From assembly GCA_050184225.1 (NCBI GenBank), contig JBFXAN010000189.1:1-12040 (forward strand): 12,040 nucleotides of DNA, in the 5' to 3' direction. The notes beneath the pieces are model-generated. The model ran no database searches, was not told where the DNA came from, and saw only the letters and a program-made list of their open reading frames with translations. This DNA comes from JBFXAN01 sp050184225 (lineage in GTDB: Bacteria; Chloroflexota; Dehalococcoidia; CAUJGQ01). Positions 6,074 through 12,040 of the stretch are shown here, one piece after another. Each line of letters starts with the position of its first letter. Position 1 is the stretch's first letter. The position numbers were made by a program, and so were the translations under genes.

Positions 6074-6327
6074 AGCGCGATGGAGGTCGCAGTCATGAAG
6101 TAGTGAACCCAAACATCGGCTGGCTCCAAATTCAGTTGTTTCAATGAGGCATTCAGATCTCGCAAGTCATGGCTCACAGCGACGACATCGCCATCATGAA
6201 CGGCGACAAACTGGTCGGGAAATGTGTCGAGAAACTGCTGATAGTGATCTTGCCAGAAAAGACGTTGCTGTTCGGCCTCGCGCCATCGTGCTTGGATCTC
6301 TTCAAGCGAGGGCAGCTCGATTGACAT
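6070..6327 (-). CDS. DUF5678-like small protein
   Basis: An 85-residue cytosolic protein without signal peptide or membrane segment. The core FPDQFVAVHDGDVVAVSHDL, followed by a short helix and VWVHYF, resembles DUF5678, a small domain of unknown function. The N-terminus is an amphipathic helix rich in Gln, Glu and Trp. Start ATG 6327 is secure: GGAGGA (plus-strand 6336-6341) lies 8 bases upstream. The TGA overlaps the GTG of the aspartic protease pseudogene by 4 bases, so the two formed an operon. My recollection is that DUF5678 genes often sit beside retropepsin-like genes, which I could not check here. The gene is intact although its partner is broken. Lower GC than flanking genes suggests an accessory, transferred module. 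Confidence 0.8.
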   Translation of the reverse strand: MSIELPSLEEIQARWREAEQQRLFWQDHYQQFLDTFPDQFVAVHDGDVVAVSHDLRDLNASLKQLNLEPADVWVHYFMTATSIAL

Positions 6328-6353
6328 TCGGCGATTCCTCCGTCGCCGGCGCC

Positions 6354-6359
6354 ATTATG
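6354..6359 (-). promoter_or_regulatory. Possible -10 box for the DUF5678-protease operon
   Basis: On the minus strand CATAAT lies 27 bases before the ATG and 13 bases before the GGAGGA ribosome site. TTGACC at plus-strand 6388-6393 is a good -35 but is 28 bases away, too far for this -10. The 143-base divergent gap with the enoyl-CoA hydratase gene holds nothing else I can identify. Confidence 0.3.
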
Positions 6360-6470
6360 CTCTCAGTGTTGATGCGCGAGGCAGGTCGGTCAAGTATCGC
6401 CGGACGCGTCGGCCACTCCGCGCGTGATATCCTCGCGACGGCATCCCGGTTAGTGGTGGAGGCAATCTTC

Positions 6471-7274
6471 GTGGAAAATCCGCATCTGTCTTATGAGCTT
6501 GATCGACACATTGCGACGATTACACTGAACCGTCCCGAGGCGATGAACGCGCTCAGCGCGGAGATGAGCGAGGGACTGGTGGAGGCGATCACGGAGGCCG
6601 GACGCGACGATGGGGTGCGGGTGGTGATCGTGACCGGTGCCGGGCGCGCCTTCTGTGCGGGCGGCGATCTGAAGACGATGCTGGCGCGGGGCGAGGCAGA
6701 GCGGTCGGCGGGGGTGGCGGGCAAGCTGCGCTCGCTCGACGCAGCGGGGCGGCGGGTGCCGGTCATGCTGAAGAAACTGACGAAGCCGACGATCGCGGCG
6801 GTGAACGGCATCGCGGCGGGGTGGGGCTGCGACCTGGCGATGGCGTGTGACATTCGCATCGCGACGGCATCGGCGCGGTTTACGGAGGCGTTCGTCAAGC
6901 GGGGGTTGGTGCCAGACGGTGGGGCGACCTGGCTGCTGCCGCGGATCGCCGGGCTGGATCGGGCCTGCGAGATGATCCTTTCGGGGATGATCGTCGACGC
7001 GGAACACGCGTGGCAGATGGGCCTGGTGACGCGGGTCGTGCCGGACGGCGAACTGGAGGCGGCGGTTGACGCGCTCGCCGGTCAGATTGCAGCAAATGCG
7101 CCGCTGGCGGTGCAGTCAGCGAAGCGGATGATCCACGACCAGCTCGGCATGAACTTCGAGGAGGCGATGCAGCAGGTGGGGATGTTCCTCTATACGATGC
7201 GGGAGTCGGAGGACCACCGCGAGGGTGTGACCGCATTTCTGGAGAAGCGGGAGCCGGTGTTTCGGGGGCGGTGA
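6471..7274 (+). CDS. Enoyl-CoA hydratase/isomerase (crotonase family)
   Basis: Crotonase-fold acyl-CoA enzyme of 267 residues, probably hydrating or isomerising an enoyl-CoA in fatty-acid or aromatic catabolism. The oxyanion-hole motifs are both present: AFCAGGDL at about 60-67 and VNGIAAGWGCDLAMACD at about 111-127. The active-site region TEAFVKRGLVPDGGATWLLP (about 138-157) resembles the PaaG/EchA-like branch rather than classical PE-x-x-x-G hydratases, so isomerase or other chemistry is possible. RACEMILSG carries the position of the second catalytic Glu. GTG 6471 is chosen because GGAGG at 6458-6462 lies 8 bases before it and the protein begins in family register (SYELDRHIATITLNRPEAMN). 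An open frame extending upstream to 6144 is antisense to the DUF5678 gene and is not coding. Confidence 0.9.
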   Translation: MENPHLSYELDRHIATITLNRPEAMNALSAEMSEGLVEAITEAGRDDGVRVVIVTGAGRAFCAGGDLKTMLARGEAERSAGVAGKLRSLDAAGRRVPVMLKKLTKPTIAAVNGIAAGWGCDLAMACDIRIATASARFTEAFVKRGLVPDGGATWLLPRIAGLDRACEMILSGMIVDAEHAWQMGLVTRVVPDGELEAAVDALAGQIAANAPLAVQSAKRMIHDQLGMNFEEAMQQVGMFLYTMRESEDHREGVTAFLEKREPVFRGR

Positions 7275-7278
7275 TGTT

Positions 7279-7881
7279 TTGAACCGCAGAGGCGCAGAGG
7301 ACGCAGAGGACTTTCGAAGGGCCGGCGCGGAGTGGGCGTCGCGCGGTCTTTCGCACTTGTGGACGCCGCTGGTGGCGGTGACGGCGGCGCATGGCGGGGT
7401 GCGGAGCGGGCAGATCGCGATGTCGGTGCATGGTGCGTCGATCGTGCCGCAGCGGCCGCGGCTGACGGCAGCGCTGTGGAAGCGGAATCTGACGCATGAC
7501 CTCGTGCGGGAATCAGGGGTTTTTGCGGTTCACCTGTTGGGCGATGGTCAGGACGAGGTGATCTACCGATTGGGGCTGCGTTCCGGACGCGAGGGGGACA
7601 AGCTGGCTGGTCTGGTGCGGGGTGCCGGTGTGACCGGGTGCCCGCTGCTGGCTGAGTATGTGGCTGTGTATGAATGTCGCGTGCTGAATGCGATGGACGG
7701 CGGCGATATGACGGTGTTCCTCGGCGAGGTGGTGGCGATGGACGGGCGGGAGGGTGCGCCGTTGTGGTGGCGCGACCTGCGACCCCGGATGCCCGGCGAG
7801 CAGGCGGCGGTCTGGGATCGGAAGATCGCGGGGGACATCGCGGATTCGCTGGCGACGATGGACACGATCGAGACTGGGTAA
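7279..7881 (+). CDS. Flavin reductase-like domain protein, repeat-derived N-terminus
   Basis: FMN-binding split-barrel protein of the flavin reductase group (NAD(P)H:flavin reductase or related oxidoreductase), about 200 residues. WTPLVAVTAAHGG, then SGQIAMSVHGASIVPQRPRL, LWKRNLTHDLVRESGVFAVHLL and a late VFLGEVVAMD strand match the fold. The only upstream start in frame is TTG 7279, and residues 2-11 are encoded by a copy of the period-9 repeat (7283-7310). Family-like sequence begins near DFRRAGAEWASRGLSHLW. There is no Shine-Dalgarno for TTG. Either the repeat replaced the original start region, or translation begins at TTG 7357 or by coupling to the hydratase that ends 4 bases upstream. 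Order and spacing suggest co-transcription with the hydratase. The 7882-7979 gap shows nothing notable. Confidence 0.8.
   Translation: MNRRGAEDAEDFRRAGAEWASRGLSHLWTPLVAVTAAHGGVRSGQIAMSVHGASIVPQRPRLTAALWKRNLTHDLVRESGVFAVHLLGDGQDEVIYRLGLRSGREGDKLAGLVRGAGVTGCPLLAEYVAVYECRVLNAMDGGDMTVFLGEVVAMDGREGAPLWWRDLRPRMPGEQAAVWDRKIAGDIADSLATMDTIETG
7283..7310. repeat. Period-9 repeat, second copy
   Basis: Three tandem copies of a 9-base unit (CCGCAGAGG, CGCAGAGGA, CGCAGAGGA), same family as the repeat at 1463-1491. Here no matching inverted arm follows, so it is a half element. It lies between the hydratase stop and the flavin-reductase core and reads as NRRGAEDAED in the coding frame. Confidence 0.65.
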
Positions 7882-7979
7882 CTGCCCGGCACATCAATGC
7901 GATGCTCCGCAGGGGCGCGTAGGATGGCTGGTGCAGGCGATCGACGGCGATTCATCGACCAAGGTTCTGGTGACGTCTT

Positions 7980-8555
7980 ATGACTTCGACCAAGCAACTC
8001 ACACTCGAGGAGTTTCTCGCGCTGCCGGAGACGGAGCCGGCGAGCGAATACGCGTGCGGCGAGGTGATGCAGAAGCCGATGCCGACCAATGCACACGGGA
8101 TCCTTCAGCTCTACATTGGCATGCTGCTCTATCAGTTTCTCTCGCGGCAGAAGTTGGGCCGCGTGCGGACGGAGTGGCGCTGCATCTTCGGGCCGAAAGG
8201 GAAAGGACGGCGACGGGCCTATGTGCCGGACATCGTCTATGCATCGTTCGAACGGATGCCTCCGGTTGACGCAAATGAGCAGAAGTTCCTAAGGACGGCG
8301 CCGGACCTCGTGGTCGAGATCCTTTCTCCGGACGAATCGGCGAGCCGGTTTGCACGGAAGCTTCGGTTCTACCTGCTGCATGGCGTGCGGCTCGTGTGGG
8401 TGGCGGACCCGATCGCGCAGACGATCACGGTGTATACCCCCGGCTCCGCGGATGAGCGCGTGCTGCGTTCGGGCGACACGCTCGACGGGGGCGACGTGCT
8501 GCCGGGCTTCAGCGTGCCGATCGACGAGATCATGGCTCAGCTGCATGAGGGGTGA
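7980..8555 (+). CDS. Uma2-family PD-(D/E)XK nuclease-like protein
   Basis: A 191-residue member of the Uma2 (DUF820) family, which has a restriction-endonuclease-like fold. Biological role unknown, often expanded in cyanobacteria and Chloroflexi. The catalytic pattern is present: PD at 83-84 in YVPDIVYASF, Glu113 in PDLVVEILSP, and Lys127 in ARKLRFYLLHGVRLVWVADP. The start TLEEFLALPETEPASEYACG is the normal opening of the family. ATG 7980 has only a weak purine tract upstream. The stop TGA lies in a perfect palindrome shared with the mutL stop. No methyltransferase or partner gene suggests a restriction system. Confidence 0.92.
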   Translation: MTSTKQLTLEEFLALPETEPASEYACGEVMQKPMPTNAHGILQLYIGMLLYQFLSRQKLGRVRTEWRCIFGPKGKGRRRAYVPDIVYASFERMPPVDANEQKFLRTAPDLVVEILSPDESASRFARKLRFYLLHGVRLVWVADPIAQTITVYTPGSADERVLRSGDTLDGGDVLPGFSVPIDEIMAQLHEG

Positions 8556-8567
8556 CGCGGCGTCACC
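8551..8567. terminator. Palindrome containing both convergent stop codons
   Basis: GGTGACGC-G-GCGTCACC is a perfect 17-base palindrome. The Uma2 TGA is 8553-8555 and the mutL TGA reads from 8565 to 8563, placed symmetrically in the two arms. It may serve as a bidirectional terminator between the converging genes. No T-run follows on either strand, so intrinsic termination is uncertain. Confidence 0.45.
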
Positions 8568-10203
8568 AGCGAAAGAGGCGTTTGAGCATGGTGCCGGAGA
8601 GGTGGAGGATGACGGGGGAGCCGTGGGGGCAGACGGCGGGGGAGTCGACGGTGCCGAGGCGGGAGAGGAGCTCGCGGGCGGCACCCTCGGGAAGGGTGCT
8701 CCCTTTGCGGACGGCGGCACGACAGGAGGCGGTGGCGAGCAGGCGGTGACGCCAGTCGGCGGCGTCGACGAGCGCTTCGCCGAGGAGCGCGAGGATGCCG
8801 TCGTGATCGAGCCGTTCCAGGCCGGTGGGGGCGCCGCGGACGAGCATGGCGCCGCTGCCAAACTCCTCGAGGACGAAGCCGAGGGATGCGAGGTCGGCGG
8901 CGCGATCGTGGAGTCGATGCGCTTCAACGGCGGCGGGGCGGAGGAGCGCTGGCTCGAGCAGGGCCTGGGCGTCGCGGGCCGGCTCACGGGCCATTTGCTC
9001 GTAGAGGACGCGCTCGTGGGCGCGGTGCTGATCGACGAGGAAGATGCCGCCGGTGCTCTCGGCCAGGAGCAGGCCGTCCATCGCCTGGGCGACGAGGCGA
9101 AGACCTTGGAGATCGGGCGGCGGGCCGGCGTTCCACTCGGCGGGGGCTTCACTGATGCGGCGGAAGGGCAATCGGAGTTGTCCGTCGAGGTCGACGCCGC
9201 CGACCGGATGGCGACCGAAGGCACGGCTGACGGCTTCTTGGAGAGGCTCGACGATCGTCGGCTCGCCGGCGAGCCGTACTTCGAGCTTTGTGGGATGAAC
9301 GTTGGGGTCAACCTGGCTCGGCGGAACCTCGAGCCAGAGCAGGACGACGGGGTGCTTTCCCGGCGGTGTGTAGGGCCGGTAGGCCGCCTCCAAACCGGCG
9401 AGGATCGTGCCGGTTCTTACCCAGCGACCATTGACGAACAATGTGACGTGCTGGCGGCCGCTGCGCCAGGGTCCAGCGACGGCGATCCAGCCGCGCGCGC
9501 GGCCGCCAGCGACGAATGCGGATTCGATCGGAGCCATCGCCTCGACCGCAGCCGGGCCGTAGAGGGTGGCCAGGACGGTGCGGGCCTCACCACTTCCGTC
9601 GCTCTGGAAGGCGATCCGGCCATCAAATGAAAGCGTAAAGGCAACATCCGGCCGACCGAGAGCGTAGCGTCGCAGGAGATCGCCGGTTCGGGAGGATTCG
9701 ATCTTCTGCGCCCGCAGGAAGCGCAATCTGCCGGGAACGTTTCGAAAAAGGTCGTGAACCGCGACCGTCGTCCCTGGTGTCCGGGAGCGAATTCCGCTGC
9801 TCGATCGTTGACCGAAGCGATAGACGATGGCGTGGCCTGTCTCGGCGCCTTCCACGGCGGAGGTGACGGTGATCTCGGCGACGGCGGCGATGCTGGGGAG
9901 GGCTTCGCCGCGGAATCCGAGGGTACCGATCGCGTCGAGGTCCGATGGCTCGGCGAGCTTGCTGGTGCCGTGGTGGGTGAGGGCGAGGTCCAGTTCATCG
10001 CCGGGGATGCCGTGACCGTCATCGGCGACGCGGATCAACTCCAGGCCGCCGCCACGGATCTCGACACGGATGCGTCGGGCACCGGCGTCGAGCGCGTTCT
10101 CGATCAGTTCCTTGACAACGGAGGCGGGGCGCTCGATCACCTCACCGGCGGCGATGCGCTCGGCGAGGGTGGGCGGCAGCACGCGGATCGGGCGGCGGTT
10201 CAT
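8563..10203 (-). CDS. mutL: DNA mismatch repair protein MutL
   Basis: MutL couples mismatch recognition by MutS to strand incision. 546 residues. The N-terminal GHKL ATPase has VVKELIENALDAGA (Glu32, Asn36), ADDGHGI (Asp61), GTSK and LGFRGEAL (95-102). The C-terminal domain keeps an endonuclease-type signature: DQHRAHERVLYE at 391-402, with Arg replacing the usual Ala of DQHA, then SCRAAVRKG, CPHGSP and a final FRW. This is the nicking MutL class of bacteria lacking MutH. The start is ATG 10203, overlapping the mutS stop (ATGA), so translation is coupled. The stop abuts the converging Uma2 gene with 7 bases between them. Long open frames on the plus strand here are shadows. Confidence 0.97.
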   Translation of the reverse strand: MNRRPIRVLPPTLAERIAAGEVIERPASVVKELIENALDAGARRIRVEIRGGGLELIRVADDGHGIPGDELDLALTHHGTSKLAEPSDLDAIGTLGFRGEALPSIAAVAEITVTSAVEGAETGHAIVYRFGQRSSSGIRSRTPGTTVAVHDLFRNVPGRLRFLRAQKIESSRTGDLLRRYALGRPDVAFTLSFDGRIAFQSDGSGEARTVLATLYGPAAVEAMAPIESAFVAGGRARGWIAVAGPWRSGRQHVTLFVNGRWVRTGTILAGLEAAYRPYTPPGKHPVVLLWLEVPPSQVDPNVHPTKLEVRLAGEPTIVEPLQEAVSRAFGRHPVGGVDLDGQLRLPFRRISEAPAEWNAGPPPDLQGLRLVAQAMDGLLLAESTGGIFLVDQHRAHERVLYEQMAREPARDAQALLEPALLRPAAVEAHRLHDRAADLASLGFVLEEFGSGAMLVRGAPTGLERLDHDGILALLGEALVDAADWRHRLLATASCRAAVRKGSTLPEGAARELLSRLGTVDSPAVCPHGSPVILHLSGTMLKRLFRW

Positions 10204-12040
10204 GGCGCTGACTGGTGGTCGCGGTGTTCGCGGACGAGGCGGAGGGGCGGGCCGGGCGCTTCCTCGATCTGGGCCTGTTCTTGGAGGCGGGCAAGCAGGT
10301 TGAGCGCATCGAGCGGAGTGGTGCGGGCGAGGTCGATGGTGAGGAGGGCGGCCCTCACCCCCGACCCCTCTCCCGCAAGCGGGAGAGGGGAGCCTAATTC
10401 GAACGATGTTCCCAGCTCGTCGATTGGTGCTGCCGGCGTGGGGGAGATGCTGGCAGGCCCATGCCGATCAGGCTCCCCTCTCACGAACTCGGGAGAGGGG
10501 TCGGGGGTGAGGGCCGCGGTTCGTTTCCCTTCCAGTTCGGCAAGAATGATGCGGGCGCGCGCGGTGACGTGCGCCGGCAGGCCGGCGATCTCGCCGACGT
10601 GGATGCCGTAGGAACGGTCGGCGCCGCCGGGACGGATGCGGTGGAGGAAGACGACGCGGCCACCCTCTTCGACGGCGGCGGCGTTGGCGTTGCTCAGCGC
10701 GGGGAGCCGGTCGGCAAGAGTGGTGAGCTCGTGGTAGTGGGTGGCAAAGAGGGTGCGGGCGCCGATGCGATCGTGAACGTCTTCGACGACGGCCTGGGCG
10801 ATGGAGAGACCGTCGAAGGTGCTGGTGCCGCGGCCGATCTCGTCGAAGACGAGCAGGCTGCGGGAGGTGGCGGCGCGGAGGATGGCGGCGGTTTCGACCA
10901 TCTCGACGAGGAAGGTGCTGGCGCCAGCGGCGAGGTCGTCGTGGGCGCCGACGCGGGTGAAGATGCGGTCGACCAGGCCGATCCGCGCCGATGCGGCGGG
11001 GACGAAGCTGCCAACCTGCGCCATCAGCACGATCAGCGCGACCTGCCGGAGATAGGTGGACTTGCCGGCCATGTTGGGGCCGGTGATGAGGAGGATGCGG
11101 GAGTCGGCAATCGGCAATCGGCAGTCGGCAGTCGGGGGGGCTGATATGGGTGTGTCGGAGTGCTCCGGTGCTTCGGATGTCGGCAACGGGCCTTTGTTGA
11201 CTGGACTTTCCCCATTGCCGATTGCCGATTCCCGATTGCCGGCCGCAAGGCGGCAATCATTGGCGATGAAGGCGCCGTCTTCGAGGGATGCTTCGACGAC
11301 GGGGTGGCGGCCGCCTTCGATGTGGAGGTCGCCGGAGTTGTCGAGGAGGGGGCGGACGTAGCGGCGTTCGGCGGCGACCTGGGCGAATGAGGCGAGCACG
11401 TCGAGCTCGGCGAGGGCGGCGGCGGTGGCGAGCAGGCGTCCGATCGCGGCGCCGGCGGTGTCACGGACGCCGGCAAAGACACGTTCTTCCAGGGCGGCAA
11501 TGCGTTCTTCGGCGCGGAGGATAGCGGCTTCGCAGGTTTGCAGTTCCTCGGTGACAAAGCGTTCGGCGTTGGCGAGGGTTTGGCGGCGGACGAAGTCGGC
11601 GGGCACGGAGCGGAGATTCGACTTCGTGACCTCGATGTAGTAGCCGAAGACCTTGTTGTAGCCGACCTTGAGTGAGCGGATATTGGTGCGCTCGCGGAGG
11701 CGGCGCTCGAGGCCGAGGAGGGTAGCCTGGGCGAGAGAGACGCTTTCGGCGATGCTGTCCAGCTCGGTGTGGAAGCCGGGTTTGATGCGGCGGTCGGCGT
11801 CAATCGAGACGGCACGTTCGATCAGGTCGGCGACGTCGGGAATGGGGTCGAGGCGGGGGACGAACCCCTCCCCCGGCCCCACGTTACCTAACCCCCCGAC
11901 CCCCTTCCCTCGCAGGGAAGGGGGAGTCCTCTCCTGCGATGGGTGAACGGGAATGTCTATGCCGCCAATAGCCGAGAAGCTGGCAGACCTCGGCTGATCA
12001 GGCTCCCCTCCCCAAGGCCTTGGGGAGGGGTCGGGGGAGG
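10200..12040 (-). CDS. mutS: DNA mismatch repair protein MutS (5' end beyond window), with three in-frame repeat insertions
   Basis: Mismatch-sensing ATPase, here from the lever/clamp domains to the C-terminus. Conserved blocks in order: DPIPDVADLIERAV, the clamp segment ERTNIRSLKVGYNKVFGYYI, GRHPVVEAS, Walker A TGPNMAGKST (plus-strand 11055-11084), RIFTRVGAHDDLAAG, Walker B LLVFDEIGRGTST (10818-10856), FATHYHELT, and the C-terminal RTTPLDALNLLARLQE. The mismatch-binding and connector domains lie past 12040. An apparent start at GTG 11882 is not real: the frame is open for at least 52 more codons to the window edge. Repeat DNA is translated at three places: 11865-12040 before DPIPDV, 11105-11241 before Walker A, and 10351-10514 in the C-terminal linker. 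All catalytic motifs are intact, so the protein may work. It overlaps mutL by 4 bases. Confidence 0.95.
   Translation of the reverse strand, partial: SPDPSPRPWGGEPDQPRSASFSAIGGIDIPVHPSQERTPPSLRGKGVGGLGNVGPGEGFVPRLDPIPDVADLIERAVSIDADRRIKPGFHTELDSIAESVSLAQATLLGLERRLRERTNIRSLKVGYNKVFGYYIEVTKSNLRSVPADFVRRQTLANAERFVTEELQTCEAAILRAEERIAALEERVFAGVRDTAGAAIGRLLATAAALAELDVLASFAQVAAERRYVRPLLDNSGDLHIEGGRHPVVEASLEDGAFIANDCRLAAGNRESAIGNGESPVNKGPLPTSEAPEHSDTPISAPPTADCRLPIADSRILLITGPNMAGKSTYLRQVALIVLMAQVGSFVPAASARIGLVDRIFTRVGAHDDLAAGASTFLVEMVETAAILRAATSRSLLVFDEIGRGTSTFDGLSIAQAVVEDVHDRIGARTLFATHYHELTTLADRLPALSNANAAAVEEGGRVVFLHRIRPGGADRSYGIHVGEIAGLPAHVTARARIILAELEGKRTAALTPDPSPEFVRGEPDRHGPASISPTPAAPIDELGTSFELGSPLPLAGEGSGVRAALLTIDLARTTPLDALNLLARLQEQAQIEEAPGPPLRLVREHRDHQSAP
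10351..10514. repeat. Palindromic MITE-like element A inside mutS
   Basis: Two 44-base near-identical inverted arms (10351-10394 and 10471-10514) surround a 76-base centre. The left arm contains a perfect 12-base hairpin CCCCTCTCCCGC/GCGGGAGAGGGG with an AA loop (10365-10390). The right arm has the same hairpin with changes in its core. On the mutS strand the element begins ALTPDPSPEFVRGEPD and ends GEGSGVRA, between LAELEGKR and the final MutS helices. There is no transposase in it. Confidence 0.85.
11105..11241. repeat. Inverted heptamer-repeat element inside mutS
   Basis: The left arm (11105-11135) is (CGGCAAT/CGGCAGT) repeated four times. The right arm (11214-11241) is the reverse complement, ATTGCCG four times with one change. 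The centre is about 78 bases. It is translated as part of MutS, for example ADCRLPIADS and GNRESAIGNGES, just before strand RILLITGPN leading into Walker A. The architecture (inverted arms with a centre of 75-78 bases) parallels element A, though the arm sequence differs. Confidence 0.8.
11865..12040. repeat. Palindromic MITE-like element B inside mutS, cut by window edge
   Basis: The left arm (11887-11929) has a perfect 10-base hairpin CCCCTTCCCT/AGGGAAGGGG with loop CGC. The right arm (12001 to beyond 12040) has a perfect 13-base palindromic hairpin at 12005-12030. The centre shares AGCTGGCAG and GATCAGGCTCCCCTC blocks with element A (31 of 37 bases over the best stretch), so A and B are diverged copies of one element. 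A further partial arm-like tract lies at 11864-11883. On the mutS strand it reads SPDPSPRPWGGEPDQ, in the same frame as element A. Confidence 0.8.

Noticed and set aside
6144..6470. N-terminal extension of the enoyl-CoA hydratase
   Set aside because: The stretch is antisense to the DUF5678 gene and has no crotonase similarity. GTG 6471 has a clear ribosome site.
8350..9630. Long plus-strand open frame across the end of Uma2 and mutL
   Set aside because: It opposes the conserved mutL frame, is low complexity (Gly/Glu/Ala-rich) and runs through a convergent gene boundary.
11100..11245. Heptamer tracts as a CRISPR array
   Set aside because: Units are 7 bases, adjacent without spacers, and arranged as inverted arms inside mutS. 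No cas genes nearby.
11882..11884. GTG as the real start of a short MutS
   Set aside because: The frame is open to the window edge through element B, and the sequence after it begins mid-domain in the MutS core, so the start lies beyond the window.

Overview
The window is GC-rich bacterial chromosome, most like a Thermomicrobia/Sphaerobacter-type member of the Chloroflexota. This is an inference from gene style, from the F420-type oxidoreductase, Uma2 and DUF5678 families, and from an endonuclease-type MutL. No rRNA, tRNA or CRISPR array is visible.

Layout. The left part (192-3365, + strand) holds glyA (serine hydroxymethyltransferase), a class I SAM-dependent methyltransferase and a luciferase-like (LLM) F420-dependent oxidoreductase. 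These are host-style genes whose codons mostly end in G. Short period-9 and period-7 repeats lie between them. The middle (3384-6327) is an accessory locus. A small minus-strand pair, DUF5678 protein then retropepsin-like aspartic protease with a GTGA start/stop overlap, has been split by a 2.4-kb insertion (about 3468-5852). The protease N-terminal half lies to the right of the insertion and its last 27 codons to the left. The insertion carries an actinobacterial-looking AraC regulator and a RibD/DHFR-like reductase. It is bounded by two inverted ISL3-family right ends, and the right one belongs to a decayed transposase.

To the right (6471-8555, + strand) are an enoyl-CoA hydratase/isomerase, a flavin reductase-like protein whose annotated N-terminus is repeat DNA, and a Uma2-type PD-(D/E)XK nuclease. 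A convergent mutS-mutL operon fills 8563-12040 on the minus strand, with an ATGA overlap. mutS is cut by the window edge.

Two results stand out. First, mutS is read straight through three repeat insertions: two MITE-like elements with paired GC-rich hairpins and one heptamer-repeat element. All keep the reading frame and all fall at junctions between conserved MutS blocks, reminiscent of Rickettsia palindromic elements. Second, the protease gene can be reassembled across the ISL3-bounded island, which defines the insertion and implies loss of the middle of the protease gene. The DUF5678-protease pair is itself a candidate two-gene accessory module of unknown function.
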